Part shown: positions 54,201 through 63,881 of the stretch, one piece after another
How the letters are laid out: the number at the start of each line of letters is the position of its first letter
Position numbering within the stretch: position 1 is the first letter of the stretch
DNA from: Aspidapion aeneum
Lineage: Eukaryota > Arthropoda > Insecta > Coleoptera > Brentidae
NCBI GenBank assembly: GCA_963576565.1
Contig: OY755039.1
Span: 69,940,886-70,004,885, forward strand
Direction of reading: 5' to 3'
DNA length: 64,000 bases
Made by a program: the position numbers and the translations under genes
The notes under the pieces: model-generated
Databases searched by the model: none
Told to the model about the DNA's origin: nothing
Seen by the model: the letters and a program-made list of their open reading frames with translations, nothing else

Positions 54201-57200
54201 GTAGGAAAATCTAAATATTTGTCAGAATATATTTTAACCAGACCACATAATAATGGGAAGTAAGTAAAAATAGAATATTACCTTCACCAGGAGAACTGGC
54301 TTTCAAGGAAGCCTGTTTAGCCAAAGCCGCTTGAAAGTTAAAAAGAAGTTTTTAAATATTAGGTTACAAAATATTATTAAGAAAAAATAGTGTTAATAAT
54401 AGGGACTTTTTGGGCCAGCTAAAATAGCATTTTCTGTGCTTATTTGCGGGACTGCGCACTAAGCAAAAAGAGGGGAGGTAAATAAAATATGCATAACGAG
54501 AAAATTTATTAAGCACGGCCAGAAATACCATTTGTGTGCTTATTTTAAACGTCTGAATGCATTTTGAGTGTGACACTGACCGTCACTGCGTCACTAAATC
54601 AATAGATAACGCTCCCATGAGTCTAGTTTTAAATTAATCCAGAACCCCATATCAAAATAAACATGTGCTTTTCCAAATATGGTGAATAAGAAGATCCTGA
54701 TCCGGAAAAAGAAAGTAGTCTTTGCATAGTTCTTCTTTTATGTTTATGTTATCTAAACTGTTTTTTTTTTTTGGTCACAGAAAATAAAGGTTTGTTTTAT
54801 CACAATCATTATTATGAATAATATTGTTATCTTTAATAAAAATAAGCATAACCTACTGACAAATTTGATCTTATTTTGCTGGCCCAAAAACTTCCTAATA
54901 AAAAGGAAACCGCAATTCCCATGTGCGCTTGTGTTTTCCAAACCAAACCCAATTTTTTACGTTTTTAAAATTAAAGTAAACCGCTTACCGATAAATGGGC
55001 TATTCTTTGGTTAAAAATAATGCCACTTAGTCCAATAAACTTGAAATCTTAGGCTTTTGTTTCCAAAATATCAAGTTACTGGAATTTTTAAGATAATATT
55101 TTAAAAATACTTGTTTTTTAAGCCTAGCAGAAATAAAAGCCTGATTAACAATATACAGTGTGTTCTAGATAAAAGTAACTACACGGGGATTTCGGAAACG
55201 GTAGGAAATATAGTTTTAGTTAAATGAGAGTTTTTTGTAACCATAGCCAACTTTGTTATTTCGTATGGCCGCCATATTGGATTTATAAGTTAAATAAAGT
55301 AATAAAAGACCTTTTTAACCATGTATATCAAGGCTATCATTGGATCATGTAAACTATGTATTTATTAAAAAGCAGTTTTTCGCTTAGTTGGCTGTGAAAC
55401 AAATGTCATAAAATATTTGTTGTCATCAACGTATCTGACAAAATTTTGCCAATTATTTGATTTATCTGGAAAGAGCTTTTTTAACGTAACTTTTTTTACT
55501 TTAGGCAAAAAATGACATTTTTGAAAATTTATTTTCTGTTCATACAGTGAAACCTCTCCTTGCGAACACCTTTACTAAGAAACGTGCAATTTAGTACCCG
55601 TGAATTTAAAAATCAAACAAGTTTCGTGGCTAATTGGGTAAAAAGGAGTTTTTGTTTCTCTCATATTTTTCCGTGGGTAGTTTAAAAGCTTAACCTCACG
55701 GAAGTTCAAAATCGAATGGACACCTAATAAGTATTGACAGTTAACTGTTTCGTCCTTATGGGACTCCCCAGAATACTGCTTGGTCAATGTGACACTCTTG
55801 CGAAGTTCATTAGACGGTTATGTCTTTAATCCTATGTAAATATAGTGAGAAAACTTTCGCAAGAAGCGCCATCTACCGAGATACGAGAGAAACCAAAACA
55901 AGAGCAGGCGAAAATAAACTGCTATACATATCGATCAATGAGGTTAGGCATTTAAGGTACCCCCTAAAAAATATGAGAAAAACTCCTTTTTACCCGATTA
56001 GCCACGAAACTTGTTTGACCTTTATTAAGCGGAAGTTTGATTTTAGTATTTTTATTATTAAAATAAATTGGTAAAAAAATTTTTTAAAGTCACAAGCTTT
56101 TATGAAATGCACTAAAAATTAAAAAATAATTGTCTAAAATTCTAATATTATCATAATAATAAAAGCGATGGCCGACTGATGGAAATTTTGACGATGTTAG
56201 CACGATAAGATATCCGTATCAATTAAATATCACTATTTGCAAGAATTAATCTAGCAGAAAAATGCAGAGGTACCAAACCCACCCAACCCGACCCAAGATA
56301 CCCCAGCATTTCTCTGACATAGGTATGGTAGGTTAAACATATCTTTGATGACCTGCTATGTTGAATATTCTTTAAGTGTTTAGATCACAAATTTAGATTA
56401 ACTTATGCTTTGATTTGCGGCCATCGCTTTCATTATTATGATAATATTAAAATTTTAGAAAATTATTTTTTAATTTTTAGTGCATTTTATAAAAACTTGT
56501 GACTTAAAAAAAAAAATTTACCAATTTATTTTCTACTTTTTAGTCTCAGCTATCTACTCTATTAAATGAAAATATTTGTTCAATAACAGAACAGAAGTGT
56601 TTATTCTAGATTATAATGAAATCGCTGATCGTAAGTTGTTTGGAAACTCATTTTTCTATTGGGAGAAGGAGAGGGCGGGGGTAGTGGTAGAAATATATTT
56701 TTGTTTGGGCTGTATTGCCATCGGACCTTTCTGCATATACCAAATTTTATAAAAGTCATTTTTTCATTATTGTTGTATTGTCATCGGACCACTATATGAA
56801 TACCAAATTTCATCCAAATCGGATAATGGGAAGTGTGTCAAAAACGCATTTTTCTATAGATGGGGGTGGGGGTAGGAGTGGTAGGATTTTTTTTTCAATG
56901 TTGTATTGTCATCGGACCACTATATGTATACCAAATTTCATCCAAATCGGATAATGGGAAGGGTGTCAAAAACGCATTTTCTATGGAAGGGGGTGGGGGT
57001 AGGGGTGGGAGGATTTTTTTTTAAATGTTGTATTGTTATCGGACCACTATGTGAATACCAAATTTTATTCAAATCGGATAATGGGAAGTGTGTCAAAAAC
57101 TCATTTTTCCATGAAAGGGGGTGGGGGTAGGGGTGGGAGGATATTTTTTTCTTATTGTTGTATTATCATCGGACCACTATGTGTATACCAAATTTTATCC

Positions 57201-60200
57201 AAATCGGATAACGGGAAGTGTGTCAAAAACACATTTTTCTATAGAAGGGGTGGGGGTAGGGGTGGGAGGATATTTTTTTCTTAATATTGTATTGTCATGA
57301 AACCACTATATTTGTACCAAATTTCATCCAAATCGGATAATGGGATGTGTGTCAAAAACGCTTCACAAGATTTGATAGATAGTTAGATAGTTAGATAGAT
57401 AGTTAGACAGAACATCTGAAGCTAAATAAAAGCTTGTAAAAAAAGCTTCCTCTGACATAAGTTAACCTAGTTACTCTGTTTTAACTGTAGTTATAAGTAT
57501 TTTTTAGTAAGGCTTCATTTTTAGTGCAGCAATATCTTTTTTCTTGGCGCTTATTGTTCAATTGTAACAATCCTTGTTTGTATACAATTTTTTTATTAGA
57601 AAAATATTTGAATTTGTATTTTGAATGATGTATAAAATAAATTCTATATGGCGGCCGCCGGCCGTAAGAAATGACAAAGTTGGGTATGGTTCCAAAAAAA
57701 CTAGAAGGTCTAGAAAAAAGTCGTTAACGTCCTTCGATTGGCCATAGTTGCTAATACAAAACTATCAAATTTTAGTGAATTTAGAGATATATACATTTTT
57801 CGAAAAAATACATACTTTGAAAACCCTTGTAGATATTTTTAATTTAAATAGAGCATCTGAATGGGCTTGGAATAGCGAAACTTGTTTTTCATTTAACCGA
57901 AATTGTATCTCATACCGTTTCCAACATCCCCGTTTAGTTACTTTTAGCTGGGACAACCTGTATATTAAATTTAAGAAACATCTTGTATTATGGTCTATCT
58001 ATAACTCATACAGCTGAAAAATCTTGTTAAACAAAATTGTGCCAGGTAAAATTTAAAAAAAACTATTAATAAATGGCTTTAAGAGTGCCAAATGAAAAAT
58101 AAATAATTTCTTACCTCCCCTCTCTTCGACACCGCTGGCGCTAGAATCGGTTACGGAAACGGGTTCGGGTTCTTTCGGCTTCGCCGCCTCGATGGCCGCA
58201 AGTCTTTCTGCCTCTTCTCTCTCTCTGCGTGCCCGCTCCTCGGCTTCGGCTAGCTCTTGACGACGCTTCATCTCTCTCAGCTCAAACTAAAAGAAAAATA
58301 AATTAGCCTAAATACACAGAAACATTAATGAATTAATTCAAATAAAGGATATGAACGGCATAAAAACTAACGTTAAAGAGGATATCATAAATATCACACT
58401 ACTATTCTATACAGAATTATAGCAAACAATAAATTGGTAAAAAAAAATTTTTAAGTCACAAGCTTTTATAAAATGCACTAAAAGTTAAAAAATAATTTTC
58501 TAAAATTTTAATATTATCATAATAATAAAAGCGCTGGCCGACTGATGGAAATCTTGACGATGTTAGCACGATAAGATATCCGTATCAATTAAATATCACT
58601 ATTTGCAAGAATCAATCTAGCAGAAAAATGCAGAGGTACCAAACCCACCCAACCCGACCTAAGATACCCCATCATTTCTCTGACATAGGTATGGCAATGG
58701 CATAACATTGCGGCACATCAAACATATCTTTGATGACCTGCTATGTTGAATATTCTTTAAGTGTTTAGATCACAACTTTAGATTAACTTATGCTTTGATT
58801 TGCGGCCATCGCTTTTATTATTATAATATTAGAATGTTAGTTTTCTAACCTACTACAGGTAGCATTCCTTGACGTACGTTTCTGCGTGTTTCACGTCATC
58901 AGTGGAGAACAGCATACCATAAGTAAGCTTACCTGTAACCAGACCCAAATCCGTAGTAGGTTAGAAAACTAACCAGAAACAAATCCCTCCTCTTCTCTCT
59001 CTCTAGCGCATGAGAGTCAAGTATACAAAACTCGTGTGTTAAATATGAATTTCTTTTTTGATTTATAATTTTAGATTAGGAAATACTTCAAATTTTGAAA
59101 ACAAAACAGATTTGACGTTTTTAATATTTTAGGTTCGGAAATACGTTAAATTTTGGCAAAACAGATTAATGACCACGGAAATAAATAGGATTTACAAGTC
59201 AAGATCATAAAAGAGTTCATGACATTTAAGCAGCGCTATCTATCACGTAGCTCTCGAGTTGAACTATATTTGGCGCTCTGCGCGTGGTATATTCTTATAC
59301 TCTTAGTTTGTTTTTAATTTTTTATTTGACATGGCAATTAGTACACTTTTGTTATTTGAAACGTAATAAAACATTTGTTAAAAATATAGTTAAACTTTTT
59401 CTTGAATACAATTTGTCCTTACTACTGATACTAGTTTACCTACTGTAGAAGTCGCGAAGGTGTTTAAACAAAATTTGAAAGAGAGAGCTTATAAGAACTG
59501 TTAAAATGTATTGAGGGCCTCTAATATAGACCATTTTTTAGCTTACATCGATGAAAACTAAGTTTGACTCGAAATCACATGGTGCTCAAAATCATTCTCG
59601 TCGACCCCGCCCTCCGAAACAGTTTTTTTTGGGCATCCACAAGTATGATTTAATTTTGTATCACGCAGTTATGCTTGAGACTCTCTGACGACATCACGAT
59701 TCTTTAAAGTGTGTTATTTGCGTCATACGGGACCCTCCCCGTTAAGGATTATATGCAGCATTTGTTACTTACCGTTGTTAACCTCTCCAAAGCACTAAAC
59801 CTCTCCTCCTGCGCAGCTGCCGATTTTTCGAAGGCCTCGTGTTTCTTGATCAAGTTTTCTACGTCATCGATAGTGTGACCCAGCTCGGTACTCATCAGGT
59901 AGGGTTCTTGGGCGATCAGCCAGGCTTCAGCCACGGCCGCATCCCTCGCGAATTGGTAGACTTCCAGAATTAGTTGCAGGTTCTCCCATCTATAAATAGA
60001 TGTATAAAATTAAATATTTACATATACGGAATAGAAAAAATTACAAATACGGAAAACAAAAAACTAAAAACATCAATAATAAAGGGTGTGAAATTTATTT
60101 TGTTGTTTCATTGATTAAGATGTGTGTAGACATACACAAGAGTGTGTTTTTGTGACTCAAGTTTGAGTATTTTTTCATCACTGATCGCCTTGTATATATA

Positions 60201-63200
60201 TGATATATTGTTAGATAAGTTAGTGTGTGTTTAAAACTAGCATCTTCATAAGTAACATTTTAATATATTTTTTACTTTTTTAAATGGTAAGAAGTTTATT
60301 TTTAGTGCTTAATTAATTAAGATGTGACTGGGCGTAAACAAGAAGGTCTATTGTTGCTTATGTTTAAATACTTTGTCTTGACTGGATGCCTAGTCTTTGA
60401 AAAAGAATTGTCACCTGCCTTGGAGAGGTTCTAACATAATGTTTAAGTAGGTATTTTTGGGAAATAATAATAAACCTTTAAAACTAGTCTCTATGTCTTA
60501 TTTTAATTTGTTTTTTACTTTTTTTAATTATATATACTAAACTAACGAGGAACAGCAAAAAATAAACATTTCTTTATACTTTTTTTATTAATATCCTTTA
60601 CCTTTCTTCCCATCGTTGCATGACACCATGTCTGTGATTGTTTAAAGTGACCAATTTGTCTTTGATTTCTGCACTGGCATAATGGTTTCTACTCAACAAT
60701 TCCTTGCCCAACGAAATGCATGATGTGAAGTTATCCTCTCTCGCGTCTATTTCTGCTTTCAAACTGCAAAAATCATAGAAATATTAATACAATGAATTTT
60801 TAACAAAACCATAATACTTTCTGGGATTTACAAAAATGTATAGAAAATATTTTAATACCTTTGATGATTATTCATTAAAAGTTCAACGCCACTGACATCT
60901 CTTGGTTTTTCACTGGTATTCATTTGTCTAATAACGTCATCCATCCATTGCATGAGCGTTCTTACCTATGAACAAATAGGTTTATTAATTTTTTAAAGAA
61001 ATACGTGAAAGCAAAATTATCTTGTTTTCAGTGGGGTAGAGGTAACTTGACGATTTCAGTTTAATTTCTATATGTTAAATTATGCAAAAAATCGGTACAA
61101 CGCAATACTTTAGACCTTTAGATTAACTTAACCCCTGTATTGGCAAACATGGTATCTAGGCAGCACAATCTTATAAGATTTCAGTTCTCAGAGAGATCTG
61201 GTATATTAAGTATGAAGCAAAAGGACACAAAGTTTCTTGTCGTTTGCTAATGATAATTCTTGCATAATATCTGACAAGAATGAGGACCTACTTCTTTCTA
61301 AGTATAACAATTCTTTAAATGCAATAAATAAATGGTTCAACAAAAACTAATTTTTCCTGAACTGAAAAAAAAAAATTATGCGCTTTCGTAATTGCCAGAA
61401 GCAGAGTCCTCACGTTCCAATAACGATAAACAAAAACCTTATATGACAAGTTGAAAGTGAAACTCTTTTTCTGTATAAAACTTGATCAAAATCTAAACTT
61501 TAAAGAACAATGTTCTGTGTATACTATGCTCAAAGCCATATTTAATAAAAAACTTAAAATCAGTCTTAACTGAGCAGCAGATGTTGCAGATATACTACGC
61601 AGAAAATGAATCACGTCTCCGATATGGCTTGATATTGTGCTTGATGATAAAAACGTCTTGCGCAAAAAGGAGATTTAAGAGCTATGGCTGGAATCCCTGG
61701 TAGAGTCTTGTAAATCATATTTTAAGGAGTATCAGATTTCAACATTATTTGGAGTTTTATTTTTTTTTATTTAGAACGTTTTTCTACGTTGTCCGACGCC
61801 TATTCTCCACCTCCTTCGATCCTGACAATCATCTTCTGTCAGATTTTTTTGACTCATTGATCTTTGGATTGACTGTTGCCATTCTAGTTTAGGACGCCCT
61901 CTTCTTCTGCGCCCTATTGGTTGCCATTCTAGGACCTGCTTTGGTAATCTTTCGTCGTTCATCCGTTGTACATGGCCGTACCATATCAGTTGTTTTTCAG
62001 TCATTTCTTATGTGATCTGTTCTAGATATTCTCATTGATCTTCTTATTGCATCCATTTCGACACTTTCCATTTTTGTTTTGTATTTTTCTGTTACGCGAC
62101 AAGTCTCTATTCCATACAACAGCGTGCTTTTCACCATTGTTTCATATATGTTAAATTTTACATTCTTTTTTTATCTCTCTGCTACATAAAATACTGTTAA
62201 GACATCCAATAACCTTTTTTGCTTTTACTATTCTTTTTTCCAGTTCTTTACAGTCTGTTCCTGTCTTATCAAATGTGACACCCAAGTATACATACTCATT
62301 GCATGGAGATATTACTTGTCCATTGTCTAGTTCTAACTCACTGGATTCGTTTCCAATACATAAGTACTGTGTCTTGTCCACGTTCACTGTTAATCCCCAC
62401 TTTTGGTATTCTTCCATTAACTTTCTCATCATATACTCCATGTCCTCTTTATCATTAGCTACAATTACATGGTCGTCAGCAAACTGTAGTGTGTATATGG
62501 TAAATCGGTCGTTAAGTTGTATTCCCATGCCGTGCACTTTCCGTTTCCAGTTTTTTAGAGCTACTGCGATATATATTTTAAAAAGAGTTGGAGAAATACA
62601 ACATCCCTGTCTTAAGCCTTTTGTTACCAGGAATTCTTTTGAAAGTCGATTTCCAATTTTATATTTTAGATTTTGACCCTTTGTATAGTTCTTTTATCGC
62701 TTTTATGTATGTATGATTGATATTAGTCTGCTCTAGCACTGTCCATAGTTTTTCTACTGGAACGGTATTATATGCTTTTTGTAGGTCCACAAAGGTAACA
62801 TGAGTCTCTATATTTCTGGCGCCCCTTTTCTCAATTACTTGTTTAAGACAAAAAACATTATCACTACAAGATCTGCCTGCACGAAATCCACTTTGGTCTT
62901 CTTCTTGTTCATGAAAATCCTTCTCTATTAGATCTCTAAGAATCCTACCGTACAATCTACTGAGAGTACTAGTTACTGAAATTCCTCTGTAATTGTTGCA
63001 ATCCAGCTTGTTTCCTTTTTTATGTATTGAGGATATGAATGCAATTTTCCAATCATCAGGTACTGGATGTCCGTTTATGCATTGATTGATAATATATGTG
63101 AGATTTTCGATTAGTTTCTCTGATCCATATTTGAGCATTTCACCATATATTCCTCCAGGTCCGCTAGCTTTTCCGGATTTAAGCTTTTTAATACTATTTT

Positions 63201-63502
63201 TTATCATTTCTTTTTCGATGATTACTTCCTCTCCGTGTACTTCTATTTGGAGTTTTAAACTTGACGATATTTTGCACTCAAAAACTTTTTTCTCGCGTTT
63301 ATATGTAGTTATTAGTGAAATTAAAACAAAACTCTTACCAAATTAAAGAATTTGAACAAATCTCCGGTATCTGCTAACTTAGCTCTTCTTTGGTCGCAAG
63401 CCAACTGCAGATTTGCCCACGCGTTGACAACTTCCTGTTCCCTGTTTGTTATTTCTTTGGCCCTGTCGCCGGCGTAACTGGCTTGCAATTTAGCCGATTC
63501 CT
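41079..63502 (-). CDS. Beta-spectrin, 3' part of the gene (11 exons in window)
   Basis: Spectrin cross-links short actin filaments beneath the plasma membrane; the beta chain carries actin-binding, ankyrin-binding and PH regions. Exons in transcript order: 63502-63339, 60965-60859, 60763-60602, 59989-59773, 58286-58115, 54329-54282, 49273-49160, 45481-45338, 43371-43274, 42539-42373, 41262-41079. All introns have GT-AG ends and phases agree across every junction. The first five exons encode triple-helical spectrin repeats, with hallmark Trp residues ([32 protein letters not shown]), and the following charged tail. The next three form a Ser/basic linker, and the last three a PH domain and tail. 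The 5' part lies beyond 64000. Introns hold most of the repeats in the right half of the window. Confidence 0.93.
41330..41420. repeat. Decayed pogo/Tigger-like end in the last intron
   Basis: ACAGTAGAATCTCGCCGCGG followed by GATCCGGCC resembles the CAGTnnnAnCTCGnTTATCCG ends of pogo/Tigger elements, as seen better at 63880. Confidence 0.35.
41421..42372. other. Beta-spectrin intron DNA
   Basis: AT-rich, with AGGTTTTATA-like repeats and a GTAAACGAAACGTTG stretch near 42268 of a type common in arthropod repeats. No gene. Confidence 0.4.
42373..42539 (-). CDS. Beta-spectrin exon: middle of PH domain
   Basis: Encodes [40 protein letters not shown] and VFRL. Phases 0 and 2 agree with the flanking exons. 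Confidence 0.95.
42620..43267. repeat. Relic DNA transposon with ACAGTAAAACCTCTCC-type end
   Basis: The right end (complement) reads TACAGTAAAACCTCTCCTTG; internal repeats of GTGTCCGCTTAT-like sequence occur near 42690-42725 and 43222-43247. It fits pogo/Tigger-like MITEs. A related end is present near 55544. Confidence 0.5.
43274..43371 (-). CDS. Beta-spectrin exon: start of PH domain
   Basis: Encodes [20 protein letters not shown] and SSNRSWDK. Donor AAG/GTATGA. EGxLxRKHEWE is the first strand of the spectrin PH domain, which binds phosphoinositides. Confidence 0.95.
43372..44663. other. Beta-spectrin intron DNA
   Basis: No exon or repeat that I can define. Confidence 0.4.
44664..44890. 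mobile_element. Third copy of the GGGACTTATTGC MITE
   Basis: Starts GGGACTTATTGCAATAAAGC and ends AATAAGTCCC; TA on both sides. Same family as 7485-7760, shorter and diverged. Confidence 0.82.
45338..45481 (-). CDS. Beta-spectrin linker exon of 144 bp (48 codons), basic, symmetric phase 1-1
   Basis: Encodes [34 protein letters not shown] and [12 protein letters not shown]. Acceptor CTCAAATAG, donor CAAG/GTTTGT. The basic, Ser-rich sequence just before the PH domain could modulate membrane binding; this is inference. Confidence 0.85.
45737..45829. repeat. (AT)n microsatellite
   Basis: About 46 uninterrupted AT units in an intron of beta-spectrin. Confidence 0.97.
45830..47706. mobile_element. 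IS630/Tc1/mariner-type element with terminal inverted repeats of over 500 bp
   Basis: The left arm 45830-46380 begins GGGTGTCTTATTTGCCATGG; the right arm about 47186-47706 is its complement, ending CCATGGCAATTAAGACACC. Matching continues through AACTATAAGAACTACAAGGT and to the ACAGATGTATTACnCATC segment next to the transposase relic. It lies against the (AT)n tract. Confidence 0.85.
46405..46850 (+). pseudogene. Relic transposase of the long-TIR mariner-like element
   Basis: Shifting frames show [17 protein letters not shown] (first catalytic Asp), QDGAPGNRD (second Asp), then [19 protein letters not shown] and LDYSIWGL (third acidic position). This is the DDE/D core of the IS630-Tc1-mariner superfamily. 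Stops at about 46487 and 46652 inactivate it. Confidence 0.8.
47709..48210. mobile_element. MITE with TGTCGAATTTTTCACG ends
   Basis: Left TGTCGAATTTTTCACGTCAC, right complement GTGACGTGAAAAATTCGACA. Non-coding. A second copy starts at 50567 and lacks its right end. It may be the inner part of the composite unit at 45706-48277. Confidence 0.75.
48213..48243. repeat. (TA)n microsatellite
   Basis: About 15 TA units, the right-hand AT arm of the composite element. Confidence 0.9.
48452..49017. mobile_element. Repeat bounded by two hairpins
   Basis: Hairpin 1 (48452-48491): GCTCACAC...GTGTGAGC. Hairpin 2 (48983-49017): TAGCTACACTACTATAG with its complement. Inside is a duplicated segment (ACTnAATTACCTTTnGTTTGAT, twice) and the ATTGAAATCGGGCAAGCGGT / CAGACAGACAG stretch seen in many insect repeats. 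Confidence 0.55.
49160..49273 (-). CDS. Candidate beta-spectrin linker exon of 114 bp (38 codons), symmetric phase 1-1
   Basis: Acceptor CTGCCTATTATAG, donor ACAC/GTAAGT. Encodes [20 protein letters not shown] and [17 protein letters not shown], a Ser/Thr/Pro-rich disordered segment. Length is a multiple of three and phase fits both neighbours. It is isolated among repeats, so it is less certain than the others. Confidence 0.6.
49421..50503. mobile_element. Foldback element with about 300-bp inverted arms
   Basis: The left arm starts CTAGGTGGTAAAAG (49421) and contains CGCATTCGCC and AAATAATGTTGTTG; the right arm (about 50210-50503) is the complement, ending CTTTTACCGCCTAG. Open frames at 49554-50015 and 50326-50541 fall in the arms and are not genes. 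Confidence 0.72.
50092..50201. mobile_element. Small palindromic MITE inside the foldback element
   Basis: CATTGAGTAAATAACCCATA and its complement at the right end; 110 bp in total. Confidence 0.72.
50517..51000. mobile_element. Truncated copy of the ACCGGT / TGTCGAATTTTT unit
   Basis: GGCTAGAATAGACCGGTGTT (50530) followed by a short TA run and TGTCGAATTTTTCACG (50567). The following 430 bp match 47760-48170. The right terminus is missing. Confidence 0.7.
51153..52090 (-). mobile_element. Decayed mariner element (938 bp)
   Basis: Ends TACGAGGTATCCCAATAAAA and the complement ATACCTCGTA, with TA on both sides (51151-51152 and 52091-52092). Typical mariners are about 1.3 kb, so it is internally deleted. 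Confidence 0.82.
51230..51740 (-). pseudogene. Mariner transposase relic (DD34D type)
   Basis: Minus-strand frames show [20 protein letters not shown] (second Asp), [33 protein letters not shown] (final catalytic Asp) and [11 protein letters not shown]. One frame change occurs near 51460. The N-terminal DNA-binding domain is missing or unrecognisable. Confidence 0.87.
52093..52724. other. Beta-spectrin intron DNA
   Basis: AT-rich, nothing recognised. Confidence 0.4.
52725..54020. repeat. Element with 322-bp tandem repeats and inverted ends
   Basis: ACTGATATTGCAATTCGGCA recurs at 52873, 53196, 53518 and 53841 (period 322-323 bp). Each full unit contains CGAGGAGGTCCAACAAGACC-like sequence and TGACGTCA. 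The left end (52733-52860) is the inverted complement of the unit's end, so the array starts with a reversed half-unit. Confidence 0.88.
54282..54329 (-). CDS. Beta-spectrin linker exon of 48 bp (16 codons), symmetric phase 1-1
   Basis: Acceptor AACTTTCAAG, donor GAAG/GTAATA. Encodes [15 protein letters not shown]. Its short size and symmetric phase make it a good candidate for alternative use. Confidence 0.75.
55605..56025. repeat. Inverted repeat / hairpin element
   Basis: CAAACAAGTTTCGTGGCTAA near 55615 and its complement near 56005, continuing through GGGTAAAAAGGAGTTTTT. Short frames inside are mirror images of each other. Confidence 0.65.
56058..56530. mobile_element. MITE with about 105-bp inverted repeats, copy 1
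   Basis: Left AAATTGGTAAA...TCACAAGCTTTTAT...AAAGCGATGGCC; the right end is the complement GGCCATCGCTTT...CCAATTT. Non-coding centre. A second copy is at 58425-58835. Confidence 0.82.
56705..57365 (+). repeat. Minisatellite, unit about 128 bp, about five copies
   Basis: Each unit has TCATCGGACCACTATATG, CAAATTTCATCCAAATCGGA and GGGGGTGGGGGTAGG-like sequence. It ends in GATAGATAGTTAGA repeats (57370-57410). The ORFs here (56715-57284) are products of the repeat. Confidence 0.9.
58115..58286 (-). CDS. Beta-spectrin exon: charged helical tail after the last repeat
   Basis: Encodes [20 protein letters not shown], a long Glu/Arg helix, then [20 protein letters not shown]. It ends in phase 1, opening the block of three symmetric exons. 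Confidence 0.94.
58425..58835. mobile_element. MITE copy 2, right end cut by another MITE
   Basis: Same family as 56058-56530. The right arm stops at about 58835, where the 138-bp MITE begins. Confidence 0.8.
58836..58973. mobile_element. MITE of 138 bp
   Basis: GTTAGTTTTCTAACCTACTA at the left and its exact complement at the right, both within a beta-spectrin intron. Confidence 0.82.
58974..59772. other. Beta-spectrin intron DNA
   Basis: No feature recognised. Confidence 0.4.
59773..59989 (-). CDS. Beta-spectrin exon: last full repeat
   Basis: Encodes [51 protein letters not shown] and ends [10 protein letters not shown]. Donor ACG/GTAAGT. [14 protein letters not shown] is a hallmark of beta-spectrin terminal repeats. 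Confidence 0.95.
59990..60601. other. Beta-spectrin intron DNA
   Basis: AT-rich intron without recognised repeats. Confidence 0.45.
60602..60763 (-). CDS. Beta-spectrin exon: repeat segment
   Basis: Encodes [31 protein letters not shown] and ends QRWEER. Acceptor TTTTTGCAG, donor AAG/GTAAAG. Confidence 0.93.
60859..60965 (-). CDS. Beta-spectrin exon: repeat segment
   Basis: Encodes [16 protein letters not shown] and [15 protein letters not shown]; donor AAAG/GTATT. MQWMDDV is a helix-A signature of the next repeat. Confidence 0.92.
61752..63300 (-). mobile_element. RTE-like LINE fragment, 5'-truncated, same direction as beta-spectrin
   Basis: Only the RT and C-terminal part remain. The 5' end is near 63300; the 3' end is a short A-rich tail (TAAATAAAAAAAAATAAA, about 61755-61775, minus strand). 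No target duplication could be identified. Confidence 0.82.
61771..63300 (-). pseudogene. RTE-like reverse transcriptase and C-terminal domain
   Basis: RT motifs on the minus strand: [84 protein letters not shown]; then after breaks [18 protein letters not shown] (catalytic FADD) and [12 protein letters not shown]. The C-terminus has [19 protein letters not shown] and [15 protein letters not shown], the conserved tail of this LINE group. Breaks lie near 62659-62537 and 62151-62004. Confidence 0.87.
63339..63502 (-). CDS. Beta-spectrin exon: spectrin repeat segment
   Basis: Acceptor TTTTAATAG, donor /GTAAGAGT. Encodes [33 protein letters not shown] and ending FKFFNL. The Trp in NAW is the conserved helix-A core residue. 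An alternative acceptor AG lies two bases downstream. Confidence 0.9.
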
Positions 63503-63881
63503 CTATTAAAATATAAGAAATGAATGAATGAATAAAAAAAACAGTTTTTTACAGTTTTCCGACAGGCAAATGGGTGCTTGGCCCATTTGCCGTAGAATTA
63601 AATCATCAAACGTCTAGTGCCGAACTGCAGCAAAGAACACCGAACTTACTTTTCAAATGTATTATTTAGTAAAGCTAATAAAGACATTCAATTCAAAATT
63701 AAATTTAATTTAACAGAAACAAGCACGTTATTTCTCAAAACGACCAAAAAGTATATTGTTTTTTAACAACTTTTATTTTATTTACTTTATAAACATGCAA
63801 AAGGAAATAAACAGTGCTCTAATTGGACGTCATAGCACTACTGTAAAATGTAATTGTTAACCCGATACAATATATACAGTA

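Larger units (their letters stand above)
55154..57962. mobile_element. TIR element packed with secondary insertions
   Basis: Left TACAGTGTGTTCTAGATAAA, right complement ending CAACCTGTA; both arms share AAAAGTAACTA, CGGGGAT and CCAACTTTGT, and the arm extends past GGCCGCCATAT (55270 and 57645). TA flanks both ends. Inside are a pogo-like end (55544), a hairpin (55605-56025), a MITE (56058-56530) and a minisatellite (56705-57365). Confidence 0.7.

Noticed and set aside
56715..57284. Three overlapping Gly-rich ORFs
   Set aside because: They are readings of the 128-bp minisatellite in successive frames.
57640..57670. GC-rich GGCGGCCGCCGGCCG patch as a CpG promoter
   Set aside because: It is part of the inverted arm of the TIR element (a similar GGCCGCCATAT occurs at 55270), not a promoter.
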